Source: Hydractinia symbiolongicarpus (Eukaryota > Cnidaria > Hydrozoa > Anthoathecata > Hydractiniidae). From it: 64,000 nucleotides of DNA. The position numbers were made by a program, and so were the translations under genes. The notes under the pieces are model-generated. The model saw nothing but the letters and a program-made list of their open reading frames with translations, had not been told where the DNA came from and ran no database searches. Shown here in pieces: positions 1 to 11,826 of the stretch (position 1 is its first letter; the number at the start of each line of letters is the position of its first letter). The stretch lies in NCBI RefSeq assembly GCF_029227915.1, contig NC_079879.1, forward strand, positions 3,658,001 to 3,722,000, in the 5' to 3' direction.

Positions 1-3000
1 TTAGCAAGAATCCGGCACCGGTGTACAGTACAGTTCAGGTAAAGTTACGGAAACGGAAATTATTTTTTCATTCGTAAATTATGGGTGAATATATTATAAA
101 TATGTATATATATATATTTGAAGATTTACGTAACATACGTGTTGACGATTGCACGAGAACCGCTTGTCAGAATTTAAAATGCCTCAATAAAAATATAGAT
201 GTTGATGTGGAAATAATTTCCATTGTCACGTAACACACACTGGTGTATGCCCATCTGCAGGGTTAAAAAACTTGAATTCCTGACCTACAACATGGCAATG
301 TCTACTACACCGCTTTCTTTTTGTGACGTGCCTGCAATATAGCTACAGTAAACGAGTGTACATTATCAAGGCTCAAGACCTAAACTTGGTTATTAATTCC
401 TTTAAGCTGTGGGTACACTCATGTTGAAAAGTTTACAGTCAAAAGAGAAAGAAACCTTATTTTTGGTAGCTAATTACTCGCAAGTTTATACTATTGTCTT
501 TGGTATACCACAGTGCTGATCAAAATGGTAGTAAAAACCAGTTATAAGTCTTTAGCTAGCTAGCTAGCTAGCTATATTGACGGGTTGGGAGATCACACAA
601 CAAACATTTTGGAGTAAATTTTCATCATAAAGTATTGCTAGCATGTAATAAGATTTAGCTATGTATTTTCTTGCAAACCAGAATTATTGTAGCTTATTAA
701 ACAAATACCTATAGTATTAAAGAACAATTCCGTAAGTTTTTATTTGGTGCTTGCTAGAAACTTTATCTAACTAACCAGGCCTAGGCTACCTACATTTTTT
801 ATACACCAAATAAAAAATTGTCAAAGCTGGCTGTATCTGTATTAGGGGTCACTGGGTCACTCATATATATCGCGTTTTGATTTTTTTATCCTTATTCGTA
901 CGGTAATTCGGTGTAAAGGTAAGCAAGTGCCTAGATACTAAAAATACGAACATCAAACAATGAAGTTAAAAACCAACTTAACCTTACATTTGCTACGCCT
1001 TATTTGCATTGAAATCATTTTAATCTGTAAAATACAAAGTTTCAACCGCTGTGAAAAATAAAACAAAACAATATATTGTGACTAAAATAAACAAATATAT
1101 TGTGGTTAAAATAAACAAATAAATGGAAGATATCTTTTTAAACAAATTTCCAGATTTTTAACTTTTTTCGTCAAAACTAACCATATATTTCTTAAATTTT
1201 CTGGTTACCAATTTGCAGAAATTGTGAAAATATGTGTAAAAACTCTTCTTATGTCATTTACTAAAATTACTATAGCTATCACAAAATTGGGGAGTGGACC
1301 TTGCCTAAATTCCTCTTTTTACCAGCAATACAGTGTAACATGCTATTATATATACCCCACATCACTAGCTAGCTAGATGTAATATATACAATAATAATTT
1401 CCAACAAAAAGTTAAAGTTAGTCATTACATCATTAAAATGTGTATTTTATTTTTAATCAATATTTTTTTTTATTTCTTCTTGTCAAAATGCACTGATAAT
1501 GATAGAATAGTGTTTCTATCATTATCTGTAGTAACATGATCCCTGTCAACCTCGTCCCCAGGGGCTTTTGCCTTTTTGAAATCAAGGTCGGCGGCAAAAA
1601 AATCCCTTAGTACAGGCTGGTGAGTTCGTTAATGCGATTGCTTTACATCTGACATAGATAATTTATTCGTGCGTCATAATATATGCAACGATCTACTATA
1701 AAGATGGCGGGTTTTGTTACATTGAAAGAACACAGCATTCCTTACTATGGGAAACGGTGAGCCAAACAGTAAATATTTTTATGAAAGATGTTATTTTGGC
1801 AGACTTCCAATGTTGATATTTTGGATGAAAATAAAGTTTCTTTTTAGAGCTTTGAAAAAACCTGATTTTAGCAATTTAGCTGGATAAGATAAGACATGCT
1901 GCTATTGCTAGCTACTTTATTGTAATAAATTTTCGCGGGGATTAAATTTCGCGATTAAGCTCACCCGCGAAAATCTAGCATTTTGCGGGACTTATTTTCG
2001 CGGATGAGCCATTTTTAACTATATTTTGAAACTGGCAATATTAGCTCTAGTGACAAACAGCCAAATTTTTTGCTAAGAAATCTCCAAAAACAATGAATCT
2101 AGAAGGGCGATCGTGACATTAGAACAATGTTTTTAAATGCCACCACACGAGATCAAAATCAACCAGCCGGGAAAGGCAAGCCAGGCGAAAAAGTAGAAAC
2201 TTTTGTAATCGTTGACTAGAGGTAGTTCATTTTGAAAGATAGAATGGATTATATCTCATAATTTTTAATCGTTTCTTTACTTAGGAAAACAAGGAGGTGA
2301 CAAGGAAAGTAAGGGAAAGTACGCACGTTTGTGAAAGTGGAGATTTCGATCATGGAAATATTTCAAAAGTTTTCTTATATAAACTTCGCGGATCAGACAA
2401 TTATTGAAAAATTTTGCGGGAACAAATTTTTGCGGATGGCTACTTTCTAGATTTTTGTAGAACTCTCCTGTTTAGTCACTGATCTGCAAGCTCAATCATA
2501 ATATGCGTATTTTGTTCAAACTGGTGGCTTAATTGCCTTTTTGCGGCAAGGAAAAAAGGATGACAAAGAAATATATATCATGGGAAAAAATCTGACAATA
2601 GCCATCCCTTGAATTTTTTTATAGGCTAAAGTTTTAAAAATTTCTACAAATCTAAGCAAGAATAATTTCATTGTGATGTGGTTGTTGTATATATTTCCCA
2701 AACCTTCGGCGCAATTCGACCAGTAAAATAACGCATGTAGTAAGCCGTAGGCCAGTCCATCACAAGCTTTATTATCTTCGATCATGAAATCAAAATCTAG
2801 TTTTCGCATGTATTTGGATTTGCAACATACATCAGTAAAAAGAAGCTACTATACTGTAACCACATAAAAAATGTAATAACGGTGGCTAGCATAAAAGGTA
2901 CTTACACCGAACTAAATGAAAAACTTGGTACAAAATAGCTAGCTGTAGTCAGGCAGTTGTCTGTCTATGGCTATCTACTGGAATGAGTTTTAGTTAGCTG

Positions 3001-3567
3001 GCCTGCTATATACGTGAGTTATTGCCAACATAATAAAAATGATTTTCTAAAATTTACATGACTAAAAATTGTGATGGTATATACAAAAAGATCAAAAATA
3101 GATTAACCGTCAATTTTTGTAACTGCTTCCGAGACAGGAATCTTAAATTCCGGAAGATCAGGATTTTGTGCGAGCTTTTAGCCGAAACTAGAATAAGAAC
3201 CAGATAAGAAGGACGTTTTTATTTTCTTATGACATTCTTTCCCCCAAAAACGTGTCGGATAATGCACCATTTAAAACAAAGAGTTCCAAAGAATTAACTG
3301 TTGTGGTTAGTTACTTACTGTAAAATAACTGAGATAAATACAATATCTTTAAATATAAAAACAAGGTAAACATGAAAAAAACCGCAGGCTGGTTTCCTGG
3401 TTCTTCTTAAAGAATGTGAAAAGTTTTTTAACCATTTCCATAGCGAAAATTTAAAAACGACCTGGCTAGCATCTTTTGGACCAATAATACGCCCTTTTTT
3501 TGGGTTCTAGTCACTACTTTTTGTTCAATTTACAAACTCTTTATGAAAGATAAATAAAAAAAATACT
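1..3567. other. AT-rich region with no recognisable gene
   Basis: I see no convincing coding sequence here. The stretch is AT-rich and holds a CTAG run near 553-576. A 'CCTCGTCCCCAGGGG'-like motif near 1,547-1,564 resembles the ends of the element at 7.6-11.8 kb. A pair of related GC-containing direct segments ('TTTGCGGGA...TTGCGGAT') lies near 1,970-2,010 and 2,412-2,442, probably remnants of an interspersed repeat. A minus-strand open frame at 2,516-2,809 is uninterpretable and is not called. Confidence 0.5.
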
Positions 3568-4752
3568 TTACCTCTTTACGACTTTAAATCTACCTGTGAA
3601 ACATTTGCACTTAACCTTTCGATTACCGAGAAAGAAATATCGACTCATTACGTAGTGATAAGTCATTTCAACTTGTGCCATGACTAGTTGGTAATCAATT
3701 TCTAACAAGTATTCTATAGTTTGAGGTTTATCCATCTTTAGTAATCCGGCCTCCAGTAATTTTGCGAATTCTTTATATCTTTTTAAAGGTGCATCACCAG
3801 TCACAGAAAATGCATAATCATCTGAAAACATTCGGCGCCATTTTTCAATTACCTTTTCCACATTTTTGCCTATCGCACCTGTTTCTTCATATATCTTTTT
3901 TATCTTTTCCAGCCTTTTTTTAGCAGATTTTTCGTTTGCTTTGTTTATTTTAGAGGCATTCTTCAAAAATTTTTTTGAATGTTGCAAATTTTTACGAGCT
4001 TTTAAACTTGATTTATTTGTTTTCTTTTCAAGTTCTCTCAGTTCACTTTTTATTTCTTCTAGCCTTGTCAAATTGGGAATAGTAACGTGGACATGAACGT
4101 TTGTGTTCCCGCTTTTTCTAAATTTGTAAACAGAATATACTGCAAAAAAGCAACATAACACACCAATGGCCATCACAATTTTACCCCGCCACAATAACCA
4201 GTAGAGCTTCTTTCCAAGAGCAACCTTCTTTAAACTGTCAATCTCATCTTTCGAAACACCTAATTCTGACAGAGTTTGCGTCATTTCATTCCAAAATTCA
4301 TCATATTTATCATTTGATAATTCTAAAAGACCGTGCGAACATTTGTTTCGAAAGATCTTCACTCGCAGAAGATTAGCAGACAATGATCTGTCGCGAGGAT
4401 CTGGAGAAGCATGCCAGCCCAACTTTGGTGGTGGCAAATGACAGATACTCTGCATCAATAAAAACATTAAAGTTATATCGAAAGATGTGATATCAATAAT
4501 GCATGATTTTGGATGCAATTTCTTCCATTGTCGTGCATTTAAAATCTTTTTTTTGCGTAAGTTTAATAATATATTTTTTAATCGCGGAGTTTGTAAAAAT
4601 TGATAAATATCTTCTCCATTCGCTTCTGCTGTTATTTCTTGTTGAAAAACTTCTTTAAAAATATGTTCACTTTTATCGAGTAGCAGTTGTAGTCTGCACC
4701 TAGCGTCCTTTTTACCAATACTGGCAGCATTTCTTTCTAAATTTAACAACAT
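3568..4752 (-). CDS. DZIP3-type HEPN domain, transmembrane and coiled-coil protein
   Basis: This is a single open frame of 394 residues starting at the ATG at 4,750-4,752. Residues about 20-165 look like the HEPN domain found in DZIP3 and in many expanded cnidarian proteins. Visible cues are a conserved 'GWHASP' loop, the 'SANLLRVKIFRNKCSHG' segment and a trailing 'FW..M...L..LG' helix. R135 and H140 form an Rx4H motif of the kind used as a nuclease centre in HEPN RNases; activity here is inference. A hydrophobic helix lies at about 191-209, followed by a Lys/Glu-rich coiled coil at about 228-300. This suggests a membrane-anchored protein with HEPN and coil on opposite sides. It is paralogous to the minus-strand gene at 6.5-7.5 kb, which has the same domain order. 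In DZIP3-like and NLR/TRIM-like cnidarian proteins this domain usually sits in signalling or innate-immune architectures; the role here is unknown. No intron is needed. Confidence 0.75.
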   Translation of the reverse strand: MLLNLERNAASIGKKDARCRLQLLLDKSEHIFKEVFQQEITAEANGEDIYQFLQTPRLKNILLNLRKKKILNARQWKKLHPKSCIIDITSFDITLMFLLMQSICHLPPPKLGWHASPDPRDRSLSANLLRVKIFRNKCSHGLLELSNDKYDEFWNEMTQTLSELGVSKDEIDSLKKVALGKKLYWLLWRGKIVMAIGVLCCFFAVYSVYKFRKSGNTNVHVHVTIPNLTRLEEIKSELRELEKKTNKSSLKARKNLQHSKKFLKNASKINKANEKSAKKRLEKIKKIYEETGAIGKNVEKVIEKWRRMFSDDYAFSVTGDAPLKRYKEFAKLLEAGLLKMDKPQTIEYLLEIDYQLVMAQVEMTYHYVMSRYFFLGNRKVKCKCFTGRFKVVKR

Positions 4753-5574
4753 GTTATTAATAAGCTTATTTGCGGTACGCTTTAGTTACTCTGTGCCAGA
4801 AGATCGAGAGGTAACCTACTCCTATGAGACTGGTTACGATTAATAAGCAGATATTCTATACCCATTCGTTATTCTTTAGATTTATTCACTTGTAGACAGG
4901 GCATATAGTCTAGCAATCTAACAAAATGCCTAATTTAACTTTTTATTGTGGAATCTGATAGATTAGGTAGGAAGCTTCAAAAAACCACCGAATACCTTTC
5001 CGGGAAAACTTCCGGCGTCACGTGACTGATGGCGTCAAATGCGGCAAAAATTGTGCACAAATCCTGCGATAACTCGTGAACGGTATAAAATATAAACTTA
5101 AAAATGGCATATTTGGCATCGGCTAAATAAGACCTTTTGAATGATATACAGTTTTATTAGTCTGCTACATATTTGAAATTTTCCTCCTCCGCAGCGACCA
5201 CGAAATTACTTTTTGAAAGTTGTTACTCGAATTGCGCTATTCAAATAGAAATTCTCGAAAACGTGATTCTAAAAACAACCGCTATTCATATCTTTACTCG
5301 TAAAACATAATGGATATTATAGAATAACAGGAAAAGCCCCATTGAGAGTTGATATGAATGTGAGTCGGGGCACCTGAAGATCATTCCGGTGTTGTGACGA
5401 CAAAGCGAAGTTATGTTAGGTGAGAAAATGAAGTTTGAAAGAATGAATGAACTTGCTTGTTAGTTATGGGAATATCATTTACATTTCTCTACAATTTCGT
5501 GCATTACTCTTTTTGATCGCTTATGTGCTGGTCGAGTTCGATTGTTTCACCACATTCAAAAAATATGAAAGAAT
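4753..5574. other. Intergenic region between divergent genes
   Basis: About 0.8 kb separates the divergently transcribed HEPN gene (minus) and the Cys-containing gene (plus), so promoters for both probably lie here. I see no clear core promoter. A 'GTATAAAATATAAA' stretch near 5,081-5,095 is TATA-like but unproven. Confidence 0.35.
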
Positions 5575-6600
5575 ATGGCCCTATCGTCTTCATTTCTCAG
5601 TCTTGAACAAACAAGTGAAAAATGTTTATTATGTGATGGTTCTTTTTCGCAAAAAGATTCCCAAAAAAGTTTTTCACAGCAAGGATGGGAGAACTTGAAG
5701 AGGATTGCAGAAGAATGGAACTGTATTGATATCGATCGAAATGACAAGTATTTCTCTTTTCGTTATGTTCACTCGCGAATTGGTGATGTTATTGAAGCAT
5801 TTGGTAAAGCTCATAAAAATTGTAGTATTACATTTGGAACGAAAGTGGAAAACTACAGGAAAAGATACGGAGAAATTAAGACAAGTGTTCTCGAACAAGA
5901 ATCAGAGGATCTAACAAGTGATGTTCAGACTAGAAGATCACAAAGAGAAGCCAAAAAAAGAAAACAAATTTGTTTTATTTGTAATGAAAGAAGGGAAACG
6001 GACGGTGGATCATATAATCAAGCTGGACTTGGTAGATGCGAACAGGAAAGCTCTCGTCAAAGGATTCATGCAAGGACTGAGCTGTTTATTTCTAAACCGA
6101 CTTACCGATTTCACGAGGCCGCAAAAAGACTGCAGGTATTGCAAGGTGGACAGTCTTTTGATCTTTATGCCATTGATATTTATTATCATAAAAACTGTTA
6201 CCTTAAGTATGCAATAAACCAGCCTTCGGGTATTGAAGAAGAACAAGAATCTTCGAAAGACAAAGAAAAGCAATTCATAATCGAAGAGTTCTTCAGAATA
6301 GTTGGATGGAAAGTAATTGGGAAGAAGGAGGCATATCTTCTCCACCAGTTATTATCAGACATAAAGGTTATATGCGAAGAAAATAACTTAGAGCCTGCTT
6401 TCATGCACACTGTGTCATTGAAGAGAGAATTGGTGAAGCAATTTGGATCTGAGATTGATTTTTTTACAACAGGGAAATACGTTATTGTTCATTCGGCGCT
6501 CATGAATCCCTGCGAGTATAGCGTTGCAACACTGCTTGGCCATGGACTGAGGGATATGGATCACATTCGTTCGTTTGCAAATTTCATCATAGATTGTAAG
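5575..6600 (+). CDS. Cys-containing protein of unknown function, first exon (partial)
   Basis: An open frame from the ATG at 5,575 encodes about 340 residues up to a strong splice donor (ATT|GTAAGT) near 6,594; reading past it adds only ten residues before a stop. This looks like the first exon of a longer gene. Two short Cys pairs are visible, 'KCLLCDG' near residue 16 and 'CFICNE' near residue 133. The second is followed by conserved-looking His and Cys residues ('DIYYHKNCY' near 203), consistent with a metal-binding fold. Basic 'RRSQREAKKRK' residues precede the second pair. I recognise the general look of large lineage-specific cnidarian families often linked to repeats, but cannot assign a function. 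No downstream exon is identifiable, because the next kilobase is taken by an antisense HEPN gene. It may be a truncated copy. Confidence 0.5.
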
Positions 6601-7525
6601 TACCGATTGACATTTCTTTCTAGTTTTTGACGAGTGCGAAGAGCCTCCTCTTCTAACCTCTTTATTTTGGTACGAATGATTTTCTGCTTATTATCAATTC
6701 TTTGGGGTTCCCATGTTTGTCTTGTGTGATTTAACAACTTTTCTGACTCCACAACACTCTTTAAAGTTTTTTCAATGTAAAATTGTTTCAGGCCTTCCAA
6801 GTTTTGTTCTATATGAGAAAGTTCGTTGTAAATTACCACTTTATCAATGTCTTGTACAGTCCACGAAGTATGTAAATTATAAAGAAATAAACATAAACAC
6901 AGCAAAAAGGCGATGACATGGTACATTTCTTTACCTGAGTTAGCTTTTTGTCTATATTGACGTCAATGTTTTCATTCATTATTGCGTCTATTCTTTCAAA
7001 ACGTGCTCCTAATGCAACCAATGTTTTCTTGATAAATTCCCACGTAGACTGGAAGTTCGTGCTATCCATATCCAAGCTATTATGTGCCCTGTTGTCTTTT
7101 AAAATTTTCAAACGAAGAATATTTGCTGATTTTGAAACATCTTGTAAATCAGGAAGTTTATTCCAGCCATTTGATGGTATTGAAATCTTGCAGATGTGTC
7201 GAAATATTACAAAAGCAAAGCTAATGTCAACATTTGAAAGGTCAACTACTTTTGACTTTGGTAAAAGAATGTCCACCTGATATGCTTTTAGCACATTCTT
7301 ATGTTTTAATGCGAAAATCTTACTTTTAACTTCCGGTTTTCTGAAAAACTGATAAAGACTATTCTGATCGGCAAGCTGAGTTAGATCCTGGATTAATAAT
7401 TCAACAAGTACAAGACTTCCTTCATCCAACAACAAATTGATCCGCAAACCATTTTCCTTGTGCCGGCTTATAACATTTTTGTTCCACTCTACAGAAAATA
7501 ATATTTTTTTACAATTCATAGCCAT
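6561..7525 (-). pseudogene. Second DZIP3-type HEPN, TM and coiled-coil gene, frame broken or spliced
   Basis: This paralogue of the 3.6-4.75 kb gene has the same order: HEPN domain, hydrophobic helix, coiled coil. The ATG at 7,523-7,525 is the first in the frame. The HEPN part is open for about 190 residues, with 'NGWNKLPDL' and 'SANILRLKILKDNRAHN' matching the conserved blocks of the first copy. The Arg of the Rx4H motif is replaced by Lys, so a nuclease centre is probably lost. The hydrophobic segment starting 'YHVIAFLLCLCLFLY' and the coil (6,561-6,926) lie in another frame. The junction carries CAG|GTAAAG, so either an intron was retained in my reading or a one-base frameshift joins the two halves; the data do not decide. 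The C-terminal end runs about 40 bases into the antisense plus-strand exon ending at 6,600. Confidence 0.55.
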
Positions 7526-7614
7526 GTTGGCATATTTCAAATCAATTTTTCGTAAAAATCAAAAGTGTAATAACTCATGTAAAAGATAAAATGATATAAA
7601 ACTTGGTATATCTT

Positions 7615-9835
7615 CCCCAGGGTTCTTCTACATCTATGATGTTCTGACGAGACGGCTCCGGCTGGCTGATACATGCTCGTGGCATGCGGATTTTGATTGG
7701 ATAGCCAGTTCATTGGATAGAAGTTTAGGTGATATGACGAAAGCAGAAACTCTCAAAGAATTCTACAATATACTTATGGCAATATTTTTTGTGTGTGCTT
7801 TGTTTGGAAAAAACTTTGCTACGTTTTTTCGCAAATAAAACAAAGATTTTTGAGCATACACAAGATTGTAAACTACTCTTTAAAGGTAAGCTAGCTAGGC
7901 TATTGCTAGCTATTACTACTTCACCTCCAGTTATTTATGTAACTACTTTCACATTACACAGATATTTCAAAACATTTTAAAATATTTGTGATTGATAGGA
8001 ACACACAAAAATTTTTTTTTTATTATTTTTCTGTAATCAAGTAATCAAGTAATCAATTCTATGGTATATTGTATAAGGTCCTTCATTACAAAACGTAAAC
8101 CTTCGCAAAACTTTCAGAAACAACCATTCATGAAAGTTTATTCACTAAAAACACTTTAAATTGTTTATTCATGAAAGTTAATCCAAAAAATTAGGCTGCA
8201 AAATCTAAACCTACAACATGAGCTCTTTCGGTTACTGTTTACTGGCATGATGTAAGTCCAAAATCTCTGGACTGGAAAAACCATTTGACCCCAAACCTAG
8301 AACACGCTTTAGACCTATCTAAATTATTTCAACCATGAGAAATGCTTTTCATATTTTCTACACATCTTTGTGAAATTGACATGCTATCAAAAATGGCTTA
8401 TCGGCGTCTTTGAAAAGCCTACATTTAAGAACTCAGAAACTATAATTAAAGGTCATATTGTTTTGGCCCTTTTTCATTAAATCGTCCTAAAGACACATAA
8501 TTTTCAGAGTTATAGGACTTTGAACTTTTATGAGAAGTATATTTTTTATGCCGCCGACACTAAAATGCTGCGGTGGCTAATCGGTTTGGAATTTTCCTGG
8601 ACTGGCATCCTAATTGTAACAATACAAATTACAAAGAAATTGGGTTTTTGTGAGTAAAGGCTTATTTATTTGAGATGTGAAATATAATTTCACATGGGGT
8701 TTATTTGAAAGGAAGAGTTTATTCGGGTCATTTATGGCTTAGCATATACTTACATAAAGCATAAAACCGTTGTCTAGTTACCCATTGTCTATTCTTGTCC
8801 GTTATGCTAGCTATATCTAGGAGCAATTATTTTCAACGTTTCTTTTATATCTTTTTATGGCTTGTAGATTTTGTGATTGTAATTTGAAATTTGAAATTTT
8901 TTAATTTAAAACTACATTTTGAAACAACAGCTTGTTTCAAAGTTCGCAACTACAAGTAATTGCGTCAATAAAATGGACTTAGCACTTCGGATCCTAGGTT
9001 GTTTGGCAAAGATTAAATTCTTAAAAAGTGCTAATTGTTGCTGATGTCAGCAAGATCATTATTCACGAATTTTGGGGCCTTCGTGGTCCCCGATGCGAAT
9101 TATTTCGATGTGCGGGTGTATTAAAGAATATGACTTGCAACTTTTCAACGCTGTCTTCCTGACCTACGTGTGTGCAAAAGTAGCGATTTTGCAGCCTCCC
9201 GGCTGCAGAGCATTGACTGTTTGACAGTTAAGTTCGTATTTAGATAATGAGGAAAAATCTGCCTTCGTCTCAAATTTTTTTCACGATTGAACATCTTCAA
9301 TAATTTATGCCCAAAAGTCTAAGCTCAAACAAAATCAATTAGGAAACATAACTCATGAGTAAGAAAGCTAGCTAAAACTATAGCACTATATAGCTACAGC
9401 TAATAGCAGTAAGATATGACATATAATTGATACTTGGCCAGGTAGTACATATGCAATAAACTTTATAAACTCACGAGAAAGTAGCTACGGTTGTCGGAAA
9501 AGGAAAACCTCCTCGTAACTATCCATACAGCCTGTAGCGAAAATTAATGTTTTAAACATAAAAAGTTTGTACAAGCCTTGCAATGATTTAATGTTACTTT
9601 CCTAAAAAATTCTTATAATGGTTTATTTTAAAGCAATCAGTGCAAAAATGCTGAAAGAATAGCTACTATACAAAAAGGCCCAAACATCTTTCATTTCGGT
9701 TCTGCCACTACATTACCAACTCCTCTTTTATTTTTCGCTTGTCATTTCAGGATTGAAAATAATTTAAAGTAAGGGTGATTTTCGCCAACGTGACAGAGCT
9801 ATTACGAAGTAGAAGAGCTCTTGGGACGAGATTGT
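7615..9835. mobile_element. Non-autonomous DNA element, copy 1
   Basis: The left end near 7,615 reads CCCCAGGGTTCTTCTAC...GTTCTGACGAGACGGCTC. A degraded inverse of it lies at about 9,770-9,835 (CGTGACAGAGCTATTACG...CTTGGGACGAG). Interior segments align with the neighbouring copy at 9.96-11.83 kb, for example around 8,190-8,410 against 10,500-10,760. No coding capacity is seen, so this looks like an old non-autonomous transposon of about 2.2 kb. The superfamily is not identified. Confidence 0.5.
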
Positions 9836-9959
9836 TGTTATATGGTACTTTAAATTCAGTTTATTGGAATTAGAAGAAAAAATAATTCTGTGTTACTTTT
9901 GTTTCCAGATTCAGAATTTATGTAGGAACCAACAACAGCAAAAAGTGAAAGCGGACATA

Positions 9960-11826
9960 CATTTCTATAATATCTTAGCGGGACGGCTCCGTAATAGCCC
10001 TGGTCCAGGCTGATGATATGCAAAACAAGGTGATAAAGCGTTTAGTGCGGAGAGTGAAAAAAGTGCACAAAAGAAAAAAACAAACTTTTATCTATTTATA
10101 GAAAAAAATTCTATCAGAAAATATTAGCTATAATAATGAATGGATGTAACTGGCTGAGGCTAGCCAACTTTGAAAATTACAGAAAATGTTATTTTTATAG
10201 TTTTTTTTCAAAAACTGTTTGTCAACCAGTCTGTTTGTAGTGTTAAAAAGGTATAAAATAAGCACGTTGACGTAAATATACGGTTCATCACTATCGTAGA
10301 GATTTGAAATACATAAATTTTTAAGATTTAAAATCAAACGGTACTAAAATTAGTTTTGACATTGCATACGATCCCCCACAAAAAAAATCAATCCTAGTGT
10401 TTTTTTAAAGGTTTGTCTTGCAAAACTATAAAGACGATCATTTATTAAAGTTTAGTCGGTACAAACTTTAATTGTTAATTTATGTCCGTTTACTCAAAAA
10501 AATTAAGCTGCAAAATTTAAAGCTATGAGTTCTTTCGTTTACTGTAAATGGCTGAATAAGTCCCTACGGGTATATTTAACCCTATTTCTACTGGCATAAT
10601 AAATGTAAGTCCAATTTCTCTGGAATGGATAAAGCACTTCGCCCAAAATCTGACCTATAATAAGACCTATCTCGCCTATTTTGAGCATGAAAATTGCCTT
10701 TTATGTTGTCTGCATGTAACTTTGTTAAAATTAATATGCTGTCAACAATGGCTTATCGGATTCAGAAACTCAGGAACTACGACTACAGGTCAAATTATTT
10801 TTGGGCATATTTCATTAAACCCGTCTAAAAACCTACCATACCAAGTCATTATTTCAATATTTACCAGAGTGGTCAGACTTGAAGAAAAATTATGTTTTTT
10901 ACCGCCGACACCAAAACTCCAATTGAGGTTAAACGGTTTGAAATTATTTTAAAAGATTTTCTAAACTTTTCAGTGTAGTGTAGGCTTATTTCAGATGTGA
11001 AGCTTATGTATGACAGTCATGTTAAATATTTTTATATGAAGTTCTTTTGAAAGAAGTGTCTTAATTGGTCATCTATATACGAGATGGTTTGGGGTTCGGC
11101 ACTTCAGTCAGTAGAGCGTTCGACACATGTCCGTTAGGTTGAGCGTTCAATTTATAAATTAGGCCATCTTCTAGTTGGGTAAAAATTTCGAAGGTTTCTG
11201 CAGCTTCTGTGTTCTTTCCTTGGAACAATTGACAAGGTATTCCTTTGAAATTAGAGAGGCTTACATATATCGGGTATAGCAAGTGTCGCGAACTTGTCCT
11301 TGAAACGTTAGTTTACACTTCAGAATTTGTGGCTAGCTACATCTTTGATAATTTCTGCTCAGGAGTCTAACAGCTCAAACAAAATCAATAAGAAAACATA
11401 ACTCCTGACAAGGACTAGCAAAGAAACCTAATACTATACTTATAAATTAGTAAAATAACAGTTAGCTATAACATCAGCTGGTAAACTAATACTTAGCCAG
11501 CATTAAGAGGGAGTAGCTATGGGTCTAAAAGCAAAAAACTTGCAGCTAGCTAAACTAAGCTCTTGCTGCTAAGCATATGATGACACAAACTTAACTTCTA
11601 AAAATATGTTTATAACGGTTTATTTTAAGACAATGAGTGTAAAAGTGCTGAAAGAACAACCGTACGAAACTTCTCCAAACACCCTTTACTGTTTGACTAC
11701 CTCCCCACTTTATGGTTGGGAATAATCCAAAATAAGGGTATTTTCATCAGCCTAGACCAGAGCTACTAGCTACAGAGCCGTCCCGTCAGAACATCATAAG
11801 TGTAGAAAGAAGGGCCTTGGGGACGA
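9960..11826. mobile_element. Non-autonomous DNA element, copy 2
   Basis: The left end near 9,965 carries 'GCGGGACGGCTCCG'. The right end at 11,772-11,826 is the inverse of the 7,615 terminus ('GAGCCGTCCCGTCAGAACAT' and onward to the CCTTGGGGACGAGG end). The interior resembles copy 1 in the same orientation. No gene is seen. The two copies lie about 130 bp apart, either from serial insertion or from tandem duplication followed by divergence. Confidence 0.5.

Noticed and set aside
2516-2809. 97-residue minus-strand frame
   Set aside because: No recognisable domain, no splice context; likely chance.
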